From Neurospora tetrasperma FGSC 2508 (Eukaryota; Ascomycota; Sordariomycetes; Sordariales; Sordariaceae), in contig NW_009799099.1 in NCBI RefSeq assembly GCF_000213175.1, positions 4,218,473-4,282,472 of the forward strand: DNA of 64,000 nt, written 5' to 3'. The position numbers were made by a program, and so were the translations under genes. Below the pieces are notes generated by a model. The model worked only from the letters and a program-made list of their open reading frames with translations. It searched no databases and was not told the origin of the DNA. Below, one piece after another: positions 1 through 11,466 of this stretch; the first letter of the stretch is position 1, and every line of letters begins with the position of its first letter.

Positions 1-1157
1 CGTTTCTGTAAGGAACGCACCCTAATTCCATCATTGGGTGGACACTGTTGCGTCCTTGGGTTTGAGTTTGATCTCCTACTTTCACCAGACGATGAACGCT
101 TCCTACGAGGCATATCTGGTTCCGACAGTGCCCCGCGGTGATGATCGTCATCCTCCTCTTCCTCAACCGTGACCGTCTCACCGGTTTTGGCATGGCGATA
201 TGTCTTGACCGTCGGGCGCCGGGCAACAGGTGGTGGGGGCGGCGGGAGCTCTACCCTCTGAGCCCAATCTCTGATCTTCTTTTGTACCGAGGGATTTTGC
301 GCCGTTCGTTTGAGAAAGTCTTTTGGTATGGGTTGGCCTGCTTCGGGTACCGGACTTTTTGCTGGCCCTTTTCCCTTTTGCTGCTTCTTCATCCAGTGGT
401 CGTCGCTTATAATCCTCTTCTTGGGCAACTCGGGCCTTGGTCGCGCTTCCTTGATAATGACATCGGGCTTGTCGTCGGCCAATTTCCCTAGCACTTTTAT
501 CTTTTCCTTGGCAGTGCTATCGCTCCCACTCGTACCCTTGGGTTCCACCGTCTCGATTTTTGGCTTCTTCTTCTTGGGGGGCTTCTGCCGCCACTTGATC
601 CTCATTCTGTCCTCCTCGTCCACGTCATCGCCGCTCAAGTTGACAGCGAATTCGGTCGGTTCGCTTCGCGCATCTTCTGCGACCGGAATAGGAAGGCCCT
701 CTGCCTTGACTGCCGCCTGCGACGCCTTTTGCCATGCCTTGACACGATCGCGAACGCCACCAGGTTGTTGTAGCTTCCGTACAGCTGCGGCGCGCATCTC
801 TTGGCGTAGCTCCTCTCGAACATTCTGGGCATCCATGGACATGGTCTTTCGTCGCTTCGAGGCTGAGCGCTGTGCGGCTACGCGCTGCGGTGATGGTCGG
901 CCGAGTAGGAAATCACCCAGAAGACTCGGCTCGGGCTTCTTCAGCTCGGGCTTCTTCAGCTCGGGCTTCTTCTTGTGGTGTGACAGGCCGCTATTGGTAG
1001 GTGTCGGCACACTCTTGGGAGTGGTGGCTCCCAGCGCCGTGGCCGATTTGGTCGGTGAAATTGTCGGCGCGCCATTCTTGGAGTTTGTGGGCGTGATCTT
1101 GGGGGTCTTTGGCCGTGGTGATGGAGATTTGTCGGGTTTTGGTTTTGGGGGTGACAT
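1..1157 (-). CDS. Unknown basic, disordered protein, N-terminal part (gene runs off the window)
   Basis: The minus strand is open from an ATG at 1157 to the window edge (about 385 codons, no stop), so only the N-terminal part is present. The ATG follows an in-frame TGA 13-15 nt upstream, which fixes the start. The protein opens with a Pro/Lys/Thr-rich stretch (MSPPKPKPDKSPSPRPKTPK), then three tandem KKPEL-type units encoded by a 15 bp DNA repeat near 931-978. Next come a possible nuclear localisation cluster (SKRRKTMS), a short helical region (VREELRQEMRAAAVRKL), an acidic patch followed by KPPKKKKPK, the motif SDDHWMKKQQKGK, a PPPPPP run and an acidic EEEDDD patch. This composition fits a nuclear chromatin or DNA-associated scaffold, but I do not recognise the family. 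The codon pattern and the uninterrupted frame make it a real gene; any function is unknown. Confidence 0.75.
   Translation of the reverse strand, partial: MSPPKPKPDKSPSPRPKTPKITPTNSKNGAPTISPTKSATALGATTPKSVPTPTNSGLSHHKKKPELKKPELKKPEPSLLGDFLLGRPSPQRVAAQRSASKRRKTMSMDAQNVREELRQEMRAAAVRKLQQPGGVRDRVKAWQKASQAAVKAEGLPIPVAEDARSEPTEFAVNLSGDDVDEEDRMRIKWRQKPPKKKKPKIETVEPKGTSGSDSTAKEKIKVLGKLADDKPDVIIKEARPRPELPKKRIISDDHWMKKQQKGKGPAKSPVPEAGQPIPKDFLKRTAQNPSVQKKIRDWAQRVELPPPPPPVARRPTVKTYRHAKTGETVTVEEEEDDDHHRGALSEPDMPRRKRSSSGESRRSNSNPRTQQCPPNDGIRVRSLQK
931..978 (-). repeat. 15-bp tandem repeat coding for KKPEL units
   Basis: Three near-perfect 15 bp units (aagaagcccgagctg on the minus strand) lie in frame in the partial gene at 1-1157 and encode KKPELKKPELKKPEP. 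Such coding minisatellites change length easily. Confidence 0.8.
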
Positions 1158-4115
1158 TTCTTCTACTTGTCATGGGCGGAGTGTCAGCGGCTTGTGGATG
1201 TCCATTGCGAACGCTAGTTGTCATCTGTTGACTTTATTGGCACGTCAAGTGGTGCTCGCTCACCTTAGGGAGCCCGCATGCTGGTCCGCTTTGAGGATCC
1301 AGACACAACCTTGAGCCTTGACGGGCGCTACCGGGGTTTCATGGAGAAGTTGACGAGACGCGCAGTCAGGTTCTCTGAAGGCGCGTTGCCGCGGCTGCCG
1401 TGCTTTTGTGAGAAGAGATGAAGGGATAAATCACACACTTGGTGAATGGGATGACGTCCGGTTTGGGTTGAATCGAAAGAGCCCACAGGGGCCCCACTGG
1501 CTAACGGTGATGGACCACAGTAGGTCTAGCTCCTATTTCTTGCGTTTTCTGCTGCACCGATCTAGGCGCTTCCAACTCCGCCCACCCTGCGTGGAGTTTC
1601 AGGTAGTCCGTCGATGTCTCCAGGATCCAGGCTCTCCAGGAACAAGCGACGAAAGGCGGTGGAGAGAAAGCCCGGCGTGGTAGCAAAACTCGAACCTTCA
1701 GCCCTGGCTGGCTTCCCTTTGCAGGTGCTCGAGCTCTGGGTTGGCCCCTGTAAGAGCTTATTCTCTGGAAATCAAAGACACACGCAACACGCTATGTAGA
1801 TCCCATAGAGCAGAGAGAGACAAGAGTCAAGGTAACCGCGGGACAGACGTAACGAGGGTAAGGGTATGTATGCTGTTCAGGTAGAGAGGGAGTCAGCTGT
1901 CGCCCACGCGGTTCGGTTGTGCGAGCAGGTAACCGACGGGCAAAGCTGCCCGCTGTGGTGCAACAGGTTTAGAACGAATGTTGATGAAAGGTACCTCCAG
2001 GTATTGTCAGACAAGGGAATCATAGGCTGGCTGGCGCGCGTGTTGCGGAAAAAGAGCGAGCGTAGGTGAAGGGGCTTGAGGAGCAGCTGAGCTTCTGTTC
2101 TGTTTTGCTGAGGTCGTTCAGACATCCGTAATCCGTAATCAATCCAACCCTGCGTGGCTGAGGATGAGATTATCGTTTTTTCCCGTGGCCGCCAATAACA
2201 ATCAATTGATGGCAGTGGTTGCTGCGGACATCAGCAATTGAGACCCATCAGTATCCGAATCAGATCTCCAAAGAAGAGTGAAAAAGTGCAGGCAGTTCCA
2301 CCCTTCATCACACCCTTTGCTCACTTTGACGCATCCACCGGGCATGTTATCAGTGTCGACCGATTTCTCCCTCCGACTTCTTGCTTCTGCCAGTCCCACC
2401 GGGTTCCATGGAAGTTGGAAACCACGTTCTCCTGCAGCTTGGCTGAGTGGTAATCAATTACTTGCACTAGAGCGGTTCCGAAGAGTAGGCTGCCTTGGTG
2501 GGGGCTGGTGTCATTCACTGCATTAGTTTCGTTACAATCGCGCGCTTCTTCCACTTTGTTCGGCTTCAGTCCGTGGAAAGTTGACTTTGCTTCACCTATG
2601 TACCTAGTGCTTCCATCTTGATCTCCGCCCTCGCTGCTGTCCAAGAGACCATTCAAGATTCAAGTAACGCAAGGGCAGCAGCCATGAAAAAAGTCAAACA
2701 TGTCAACAACAATCCCTTGAGTCCCTTGTGCAAGCCAATCGAAGTTGATGGACGGGAGGGAATTGGGCGTAGTATTCCATCCGGATTAATGTGAATCGCA
2801 CTGGCATATGTAGGTTGAACCTGTGCAGTGGCCCAAGCTTCTATGCCCGGTAAGTGCCTGAGTGACCAAAATTACCAAACACGCCCAGCAACCCACACTG
2901 AACCAGCCTAGGTATGTATCCGAGCCTTGATGTTTTGTATGTGGTAATTGAAATATTAATGGTCCAGTGTCCTCTTGTATTGGATGGATATTCGGTGTTT
3001 TCTATTCAATCACCCTGCAGCAGTCTTAAGTGGGTCATCCTTGTCCCTTCCCTTGTCAGCAGATGTTGAGGGTGGGGGTGGGTTGTGGTTCTGGCACCTG
3101 ACATCATCAGCAACTAACTGCAACCACCACGACGATACTGTATTAGATTTCTTACTTGGCACAACAGTCCTCCCGTCCTCTTCCGACCCTACCTAACATC
3201 CTGAGCTCAGGTGGGATAACGACCGCCATGGATGGGAGATATTGTCAAGCCGACCCGAGTATAGCGAAAAAAAACAAGGTCCGACAAACTAAAGTCATGA
3301 GAAATTCAAGATTTGGGGTTCCAACCCGGACTGTAATAGTCCGCTCGGCACGGCAGTGCAATGCAATGTATACTTTATGGTGGATATTACTCATTGCAAC
3401 TGCGACTGCGAGAAACAAGCAGCTGCGGCCTTATGTTGAGGCGGATGTAACCCATTTTAGCTTTGCATGAGCGAGCCGTTTTATGCAAGTCCTCACTGCT
3501 CATCTCCAAGCTGGTGATACCTTTTTAGATAGTGGTGTGCACTCGAATTTCCAAATTCAGTTATAGAGAGGTTTGGGGATATTGAAAGAGCGTCCTAGCG
3601 ATGCAGTAAATATCGACACTTGGAGGTTAGAAATGCGTCAGTACGGCGTACTTGATTCATTGAATTTGAGTAGAACAGAAAGCCGTGAGGTGTGAACCTC
3701 AACTAAGTATCTAAAACGTATGTCCTCCGCCCCATCTCCTATGAAAACAAACCAGACCCTGGCCAGTCACTCACACCCACATAACTAGCCAACTATGGTA
3801 TACCGCTGGCATGTCAGAAAAGTCCATGGCCATCTCCCATCTCTTCCTTGTTATTCCACCCTGTTGTGATACCTAGGTAATGCAGTACTCCGTACATAAT
3901 GGCGCCCAATGATTTCCCTGATGCAAAGTTCCAGAAAAGAATGTGCAGAAGGGTATAGGAACAGGACCTAATCCACCAACGCCGATATCCAACCATGAGA
4001 AAATGCTAATGTGCCCTCCAAATGCAAATGATGATACCCTCCCACCCTAGATCTTGTGAAGAAAATGTACAAAGTGGAGATAGTGAGATGATGCACTCTA
4101 AACACAAGCTGTGAA
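1158..4115. other. Intergenic, no supported gene
   Basis: Head of the minus-strand gene ending at 1157 and tail of the minus-strand gene at 4116-4940. Short open frames occur on both strands, but none has a good ATG context together with coding-like composition or splice continuity. No tRNA-like fold or long repeat was seen. It probably holds the promoter and 5' leader of the gene at 1-1157 and the 3' UTR of the gene at 4116. Confidence 0.6.
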
Positions 4116-4940
4116 TCACTGCTCAAAGGGCAGCGCAAACCGAACCCTCTTCTTTCCCTTTGAAGCCGTCGACGGTAACTCAATGTTCCTAGCTCCAGCA
4201 TACTTCTGCTCCGCGTGGTGGCCTTCACTCATCTCGCTATCGTGAAGCTCCTCATCCGTCTCCTCCTCGATAGCCCAAACATCCGGGCTAGGCTCACGCC
4301 AAGAGTGCGGTGACCGACGGAATGGTCTGAACATGGTTCGTGGACCAGGCCGGGTCAATGGCCGACCCCGGTTGGCGCAGTGGCTATAAGATGGAGAGGG
4401 AGGCGTCAGGGGCAAATCATAATCAGCCGTAGAGGTGCTCCTGTAGTTGTCCAGTCTGCTGCTTGGGCGGCTGTTGCTATTGCTGTAGCTCGATGAATGC
4501 CTCATCTTGGGCTTCTTGGTCAGGTCCTTCAGGCGAAGAACAGGCAAGTCGAATGCAGCGGCTGCAAGGTGCATGTAATCCTCCTTGTCCTCGGGCGTAG
4601 GGTACCCATCAAACTCCAGCTCGGGAGTCGACGACTTGGGTGGTGTTGGTGGCCGAGGGGGCGGGAGGCTGAGGCCGTCGAGGCTGGATGGGCTAACACT
4701 TCTCACGATGGGCGCTGGGTGTTTGGTGTCCTCGATGCCAGCGTCAAAGTCCATGTCGAAATCCATGTCGTCGTCGTCAACCGCATTGGCGGCAGGTGTG
4801 GGCGTGAGGAAGTAAGTGAGAGGGTCTTGGTCGATGTTGGATAGGTCGACATCGTGAAAGTCGCCATAGTCGATTCTTAGTTGAGTAGGCGGCCAGGAGT
4901 CACGAAGAGCTCCACGGCTAATGGGTTGAGAAGAAGGCAT
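4116..4940 (-). CDS. Disordered hypothetical protein with C-terminal RVxF-like motif
   Basis: Uninterrupted 274-codon ATG frame. The protein is low in predicted order. It has a Thr/Pro phosphosite-like N-half (repeated TPTP, PPRPPTPP, SPSS, YPTPED), an acidic DDDDMDFDMDFD run near residues 57-68, a basic/Ser-rich middle with PLTPPSPSY, and an acidic segment (AIEEETDEELHDSEMSE). It ends in KKRVRFALPFEQ, where RVRF (residues 265-268) matches the RVxF consensus by which regulatory subunits dock on protein phosphatase 1; this is a short-motif inference only. There is no signal peptide, membrane segment or recognised domain. It stands alone, with 3 kb and 1.8 kb gaps on either side. Probably a regulatory, heavily phosphorylated filamentous-fungal protein of unknown role. 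Confidence 0.8.
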   Translation of the reverse strand: MPSSQPISRGALRDSWPPTQLRIDYGDFHDVDLSNIDQDPLTYFLTPTPAANAVDDDDMDFDMDFDAGIEDTKHPAPIVRSVSPSSLDGLSLPPPRPPTPPKSSTPELEFDGYPTPEDKEDYMHLAAAAFDLPVLRLKDLTKKPKMRHSSSYSNSNSRPSSRLDNYRSTSTADYDLPLTPPSPSYSHCANRGRPLTRPGPRTMFRPFRRSPHSWREPSPDVWAIEEETDEELHDSEMSEGHHAEQKYAGARNIELPSTASKGKKRVRFALPFEQ

Positions 4941-6721
4941 TGTGTTGGTCGTGGTGAAGAGGATGATCCTTCACAGGAGTAGAGACGAGACTGCGGTTAT
5001 ATATGAACCTTTGCACCACACCCCAAGGGAAATGCCACCAAAAGATATGCGGTGACAAGAAAGGAAACCCGATGCCGGCTTGGCCGGCTCAAGATAACAA
5101 ATCTGTCAGAAAATGGGGTGTCAGACACAACCAGAAACCGACGTTCTCCTGCTGCTGTATGTATAGAACCTGAAGAGACGACTGGGTAGACTGACGAGCT
5201 GAATACGAACGAGCATGCCTTGGCTATATACCAAGCCGGTGATGACTACACCCTCTCACCGGAAATGGTTGGCATGTCTCGCATGCCACTCTCGCAATAT
5301 CAGACACAGTCATCGGTGTAGTGCCAACCATGATGAGGCGTTGCCTTGTGAGGTGAACATGGTGTGTCACCTTCCAACGATGTGTCTCATTTGGCGGGGC
5401 GAATGCACCTCCTCCTCAGGTCTTTGGCCAATCAGGCCCCGATCTCTGATCGCCTATCCCCGACAGGACTCCAAAAGCTCCCATAAAGCGTGCCATTCCT
5501 GGCATCACGGGGCGGGATAAGGAGGGGTTTTGTGGGATCGCTTGGTTAGCTTGGAACGAAATGGGTAGAGGGAAAAAAACTTAAACATGGCTCGATATCG
5601 AAAAGCAGGAAAAGGATTGTGATGGAGAAGTGGAAACGCGGCTCCCACGGCTTTTCGGCATCACGCGCAGCAAAGGACTGGGTTGCTGAGCTCAGACACA
5701 GTCAACAAAATATGAGAAAATCAAGGAGGCAGCACCCACTCGGGCCGCCAGATGACTGCGCAACGCGCAAGCATGATGGCTGTGAATGTGTAAAGGCTGG
5801 TGAATAAGCCGGATTTTCGCTCGGTGTTGATTTGGAGACATGGACGGAGACATGGCACGGAGCCGCATCACCGAGTCACTGATGGCTGCCGAATCACAGC
5901 TACCTACCCGGCTACGGTGTAGGTGCGAGCTCTTGGAAAACCCACAAGGTCACGCCAGCTGCCAGCAGAAGACCCCACGATACATATCTGTGTCGCTGTC
6001 CGCGCCTAGAGGTGAGAAATTTCCAAGTCTGATCTGAGGTACCCGCATGATGTGCAGCCGTGGCGCGTGGATCATGGCCGGAAGAAATCAAGCCAGAGGC
6101 CAAAACCCCTGGAATGATCTGGGGCGGAAATCGAGCGATTGACGAGACATCGAGGAACAAGATGCGCCGATTGATCATGCTTCGTCACAAAGCAGGAACA
6201 CGATCGTGCATGAGCAAAAGAGGGTGCAACTATTTACTTAACCTGCACTGCTGATTGCGGCAACCCGGCACCGCTAGCAGCTGTAGTCATCAGTCACCAC
6301 TAAGGTATGCGCACGTGCGGGATTGTGAATGCACTCGTGCAGTGATGTGCAAGATAAGCACCGATAAGAGTTGGATGCCGAGGGCTCACGGCAGGCATGG
6401 CGCGCAGTGGCAAGCATGACCTGACTCGGCTGCAACTTCAACCGTCAACTTCACCTTCAACTTCCTTTTCTGACCTTTGAACTGCAAACATGAACAGAGC
6501 GTTCCTTCAACTCACTTAGTGCTTTGTTGAGGGGAGAAAAAAAAAAAACCTGGTCAACCTCGACGGTGAGACTCGGTCCGACTCTCTTTACTTTTCCTTT
6601 TCCAAGTGTTTCTGATATTCAATTCTCCCTGATCCCTGTCACCATCTCGAGCCCTACCGGCATCTATTATCGTTAGCTTCGATCCCCGGCAAGGATTTGG
6701 CTTGGGCTTTCAACTGAAGCA
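4941..6721. other. Divergent promoter region between two genes
   Basis: Separates the start of the minus-strand gene at 4940 from the start of the plus-strand gene at 6722, so it must carry both promoters. The 150 bp before 6722 are pyrimidine-rich and contain an A-tract near 6537-6548. Small open frames here (for example from 5215) look like chance. No repeats or RNA genes were recognised. Confidence 0.6.
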
Positions 6722-7591
6722 ATGACGCTCCCAGAATCGCCGGCCCCGGGTTCTGCTCAACTCCATATCCGATTTGTGTCGTTCAACATCCGCTTCGCTA
6801 CCGATAATCCTGTTCCTGGAGAGCAACCATGGACTGACCGTCGGCCAAGGCTTTGTGCTCAACTCAACTTTCTTACCTCTGGCCATGACTCAACATTTCT
6901 CTGCCTCCAAGAAGTCCTTTACTCACAGCTTCTTGATATCCAGGATTCTCTCGGTCCGTCGTGGAGCCATATTGGCCGGGGCCGAGAAGACGGCAAACTG
7001 GCTGGCGAGTTCTCACCCATCTTTTTCCGAGTGGACGAATGGGACTGTCAAGACTGGAAGACGTATTGGCTTTCCGAGACTCCAGAAAGGCCGTCGATCG
7101 GTTGGGATGCTGTCCTTGAGAGAATCGTGACCGTCGGATCATTCCGCCACAAGACGACAAGCAAAGCGGTCATTGTTATGAGTACCCACTTTGACCACCG
7201 AGGGCAAATTGCGAGGGAAGAAAGCTCTAAGCTCATTCTCATGCTGGCCTCCGAATGGAGACGAACGTATCGTGACTCTTATCCTCCATTGGTTCTGGGC
7301 GGCGACCTCAACAGTACCCCAACAGACCAGGCATACAAAACGTTGACCTCATCTGAATCGGGACTGCAAGACACATCTGCAGTTTTTCCAGATGAACTAA
7401 AGTACGGCAACCGCGACATTACATACACGTCTTTTGGCGAGCCAGACGAGGAGCCAAAGACCATCGATTTTCTCTTTGTCCAGAGACCACCAACCCTCAT
7501 ACTAAGGTTGTTTGGAATTCTGCCAAATAAATTTGACGATGGTCTCTTCCTGTCTGACCACCGACCTATTTTTGTGGATATGGAGGTGTGA
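6722..7591 (+). CDS. Endonuclease/exonuclease/phosphatase (EEP) family protein
   Basis: Single-exon 289-residue protein starting at the first ATG of the frame. It shows the EEP metal-dependent phosphodiesterase motifs in order: SFNIRF near residues 20-25 (the conserved Asn), LQEV at 62-65 (the metal-binding Glu), STHFDHRG near 160 (the His/Asp motif), GGDLNSTP near 193-200 (the catalytic Asp and Asn), IDFLF, and SDHRPI near the C-terminus (the catalytic Asp-His pair). All catalytic positions are present, so it should be an active Mg-dependent phosphodiesterase. The length fits the catalytic core alone, with no leucine-rich or targeting extension and no obvious signal peptide. The substrate (nucleic acid, inositol phosphate or sphingolipid head group) cannot be read from the sequence. 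It is most like the uncharacterised fungal EEP proteins of about 280-300 residues. Confidence 0.93.
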   Translation: MTLPESPAPGSAQLHIRFVSFNIRFATDNPVPGEQPWTDRRPRLCAQLNFLTSGHDSTFLCLQEVLYSQLLDIQDSLGPSWSHIGRGREDGKLAGEFSPIFFRVDEWDCQDWKTYWLSETPERPSIGWDAVLERIVTVGSFRHKTTSKAVIVMSTHFDHRGQIAREESSKLILMLASEWRRTYRDSYPPLVLGGDLNSTPTDQAYKTLTSSESGLQDTSAVFPDELKYGNRDITYTSFGEPDEEPKTIDFLFVQRPPTLILRLFGILPNKFDDGLFLSDHRPIFVDMEV

Positions 7592-10500
7592 TCCAGGAAA
7601 TGTGTCTTCACTCTTCGGCTCCCCTATTTTTTTTTTTTTCTTCGTCTTGCGCGCTTCTTGTCCAATAGTTCCATGATTTCGTTTTTATTCATTTTTTTGG
7701 TTCGGTTGCTCTAAGGCGGCCTGAATAGCAGCATTGTATCAGACGACTAGCTGGCCAGTGGCTGGGCATCGATGCTTTGGTGAGCCAGCTACCTATCCAT
7801 TCATGTTCCCCCATCCTATCAAAACAATGCGGCTAACTATCGAGAACAGCACGGTTGTTTGTGCTAGACCTGCTTAGTCTTCGGGTTTGTTTGAAGACGA
7901 AGAACACGGAAGTCGTTGTTTGATCAGAGCAAGAAATTTTTTTGACACTGCAGACTAAATCGGAGGGAATACCACGACCAGGCTATCTATCAGCCCGTGC
8001 TTGGTTCTTCGTAAACGAAGCACTTCGCTACGGACCTTCTGTCTGGACCGAAGCTCCAAGCTCCAAGCAACAAAGGGATACACGGTGCTCATTTGTCAAA
8101 TTTCTGTCGATCAGGGCCGAAACCATGATTTTCAGGTGCCCCCAGAAGGATGATACGCGTTACAACTCGACCGGACTTGGACGACTGGTGATCTGAGGTG
8201 CCTTCTTTGGCCCACAGCTTGCAGTTTGAGCCTCCTTCTCCTCGTTGGATGTTTCAGCCACGTCTGGACTCTCAGACTCCTTCCAAAAGGCTTCGAGTGA
8301 TCTGCGCCGAGTATGGAGATACCAGATTGGCGGGAACCAAGACGCTGCTATTTCACTTGGGGTGATGTCACTAGAACACCATGGTACTGGTACGCCAATA
8401 ATTATGTGCATCATCGACCGCATCGTCCTTACAAAGATTCGCATAGTCTGCACAAAAGGTTGGCTGCACCCTTACACTTGAGTCAATGCCTTGTACCTGT
8501 GCCGAGTATAAAGGAGAGCGCGTCTTGGAAATCTGCCCAATTTGTTACAAGTCGGTGACCGCCCAAGATGGCTTTGGCTGTGCGACAAAGATGTTGAGTC
8601 ACTTGCTCTTCAGTGCAGATTTCACGGACGATTCGCATTTTTTTTTCCCTTATTCTTTTCCTGTGACAAGCCGCTTTTGATGGCGATACAGCATGAGACG
8701 TAGCTCGTCTCCCGCGCATTCTTCCGCGCAATTGCGACAATGCGCGAAGCTGGCACATCTATTGCACCCTCCCAGTTATCCCACCCTCCCTGTGCCGCAC
8801 GTTGGTTTAGTCTCGCTACAATGATGCACTAGAAACGCATCTTCTGGGCGGGTGACTTGAAGTTTGAGGGGTTAACACTAGTCTTTATGCATTTGGGTTG
8901 GACAGGTAAGGACGACTGTGGGCATCACACTCACGCCCACACTCAAAACTCTCGAGGGCTTGGCAGAATAAAGATATTTTCCACATGGCATTGTACTGCG
9001 AAGCGAAAAATTGCTGGTGACAAAGACGGGTTCCCTTGTTCTTGCCTTGAGACAATGCTGACAATCGAGGATTTCATCTCAGGATTCCTTGAGGGCGCCA
9101 TGTCTCACTTGACCCGAAAACGGTGAATGCTAAAGGTTCAATGCTTCTGATTGCTCATGGTTTCTACTGTCATAGACTTGAGCAGGTTGGGACACACATC
9201 GATGAGAACGCAACTTAACCTACATGCCTACACCAAGCTGGATGACTTTGACACTGTGACGGGCAGAAGCCGCATTTCAGAACCTACCATACAACTTCAG
9301 AAAGAGCGAACAACTAAATCAGATGGAGGACGCGAATGGCTGTGTTGACCCTTCTGCCTAGAAAGCGGGCGGTGGCTATTCTCATATACATTTGCTGCAC
9401 CGACTATACCCAGACTCCAATTACCTGCTCCCTTGAAAACTCTAAGATTCAATGTGATTCCAGGCACATCCTCACGAGGCATTAACCAGCTTCCATTCAT
9501 GTCACGATATCGTTTTCGGCTTTGGGGGTCCAAACGAAGCGAGTGTCGACTGTGCCTGTACGGCATACACCGAAGCAATCCTGCAAATTACCGTTGATAC
9601 CCAAAGAGAAGAGGTCGGGCAGTAAAGACGGCGAAGCAGATGGATAAGCTAGACAATAACAGGCTGTGGTGAGTGGTACATTATGTCTCCAGGTTTTCAT
9701 ACAGCCTACCCATCCCATCATCCCGGGATGTCGTCGACATCATTTCCCATTGCCTTCATTTTCTTTGCGCTTGGTTTTTTTTTGTCCTCATCTGCGCAGA
9801 GCAACCACACACCAGCCCCCTTTCTTCACTCCCGTCACTCGGGCCAATGCCCAAACTGTACCCTCCTTCAGGCGAGTAGCAACAACTTCAAACTCGTCTA
9901 CCCCACCACACCCTTCGGAGAGTTGAAGCCTCGTGTAACAATCAACCGCCCATCCGTTAATTCCCAACATTAAGAGCTGCAAGAGACAGCCCAACCTGCA
10001 GTCTTACTCCAAATATTTTATGGCAGCAATTGCTCATGCGCGTGAAGATCACCACTGCCTTGCGAGACTTGAGAACATCATTTCGCGTTTCTGCTTTTCC
10101 GCCCATCTGTCTCTGCCTTTTGATCGCCTCATCTCCTGGAGGTTTAACCATAGACACTCGAGTGTGGTGATTCTTTCATGTCGTCGGAGGATCGATTACC
10201 TCGGAGCAAGGGTTTGTGGTTGACGACGATTCACTCACTATCTGGAGCGGGCCATTCCCCCAGTCTCCCCCACAACGGGATCAACAACAGAACGGATCCA
10301 CCGTGCTCCAGCACCCAATCCCCAAGTCCGCGAGGCACACCCTGTCATACAGCAGCGTATCATACGGTACGAATACCCGAACAACGCCGTTGAATCTTTC
10401 AGCATCGACTCGGACATGTCAGTAGACGGGACGTTCAGATGCTGCGGTCACCGCGAAGAGAAAAAGCGATAAGAGGAATTTGTTCAACTCAGAAATGCCC

Positions 10501-11466
10501 GGAATGATCGAGAGAAACGAAACGCTCTGGTAGTGCCAGCTCAGTCGCTCTCCGGTCACTTACCGTTCCGTCAAGCTGTTTTTTTTTCCGGGGCACCGTT
10601 GCTGACGCCGTTGCTGCATTATCGATACAAGTGTGGGTGGTGTTTCTGCGTCACACACACTCACTCGCTCACTCCCCTCCAACCCCCTCCCTTCTTTTCT
10701 TCTGAGGTGTCTCGCTGAGGTGTCTCCCCATTCCCGTCGCCCCGTTTCTGTTTTGTCGGCTCTGGGTCTCCCGCCCCAGCTCAGACAGACCTGGATGGCA
10801 GCCTAGTGTAAGAAGAGAAGACTGCGCTTGAATAGAGAAAGCTTGCAAGCATCCAGCTACCCAGCACGCGTCGCACCCCTCCAGTCCCGTCTGTCCCTAC
10901 CTCTACCTACCTCTAGTTGGACCAAGTGTCGGAGGCAGAGGCTACACCCCCGCAGTCAATAAAACTCGTCGTCGCCCACTCAGCCACATTCCTCCATTAC
11001 ATATTTTTTTTTTTTTTTTTATATCTTCTGTAGCCTTGCTACTTCCCTCCTTGGGCTATTGCTGGGCATCACCCGTCGCGACGAGACACCACAGTCCCGT
11101 CGGCTTGAAGCAGACACTGACAACAAGCGCTAGCTGGAACATCAGACGAGACGGCCCTGACTCCATCCCATATTCCCGACGCTTCAGTCTCCACTTCACC
11201 CTTGCTGTTCTGTCCTGCACCATTGGTCATCGCTCCAGGATCACCCCCGCTCTTAGGTTCGTGCGTTTCGTCCCAACTGACTGTGTGTCATTTGTTGTTG
11301 TCGTTGGCGTCGGCATCCACTGCGCAAGCATGAGCTAACCTCGTTGTCCTTACATTAGCGACTGAATATCCTCACTGCGGCCCGCCTCCGCCTTGCGGCT
11401 CAGTTGCCTTGGTCCGTATTCTCAAGTGGCCCTAAATACCGTCTCGCGAGCTGTTGCTCGTTTCCA
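7592..11466. other. Intergenic plus long 5' leader of the gene at 11467
   Basis: After a T-tract 3' of the EEP gene (7629-7640) there is 3.9 kb without a supported gene. From about 9.6 kb onward the sequence becomes pyrimidine-rich with several T-tracts (for example around 11007-11020), as is common in promoters and long 5' leaders of regulated Neurospora genes. Many short upstream open frames occur. One of them (9683-9973, 96 codons, hydrophobic N-terminus) is discussed separately. No tRNA or transposon was seen. Confidence 0.55.
11257..11358 (+). other. Possible 5'-UTR intron of the gene at 11467
   Basis: An AG/GTTCGT donor at 11257, a branch-like GCTAAC at 11334-11339 and an acceptor ATTAG ending at 11358 would make a 102 nt intron ending 108 nt before the start codon. 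Only splice-signal matching supports it; there is no coding constraint. Confidence 0.4.

Noticed and set aside
310-1314. 334-codon plus-strand frame opposite the partial gene
   Set aside because: It is the antisense shadow of the minus-strand coding frame, whose basic/acidic repeats and start context are better.
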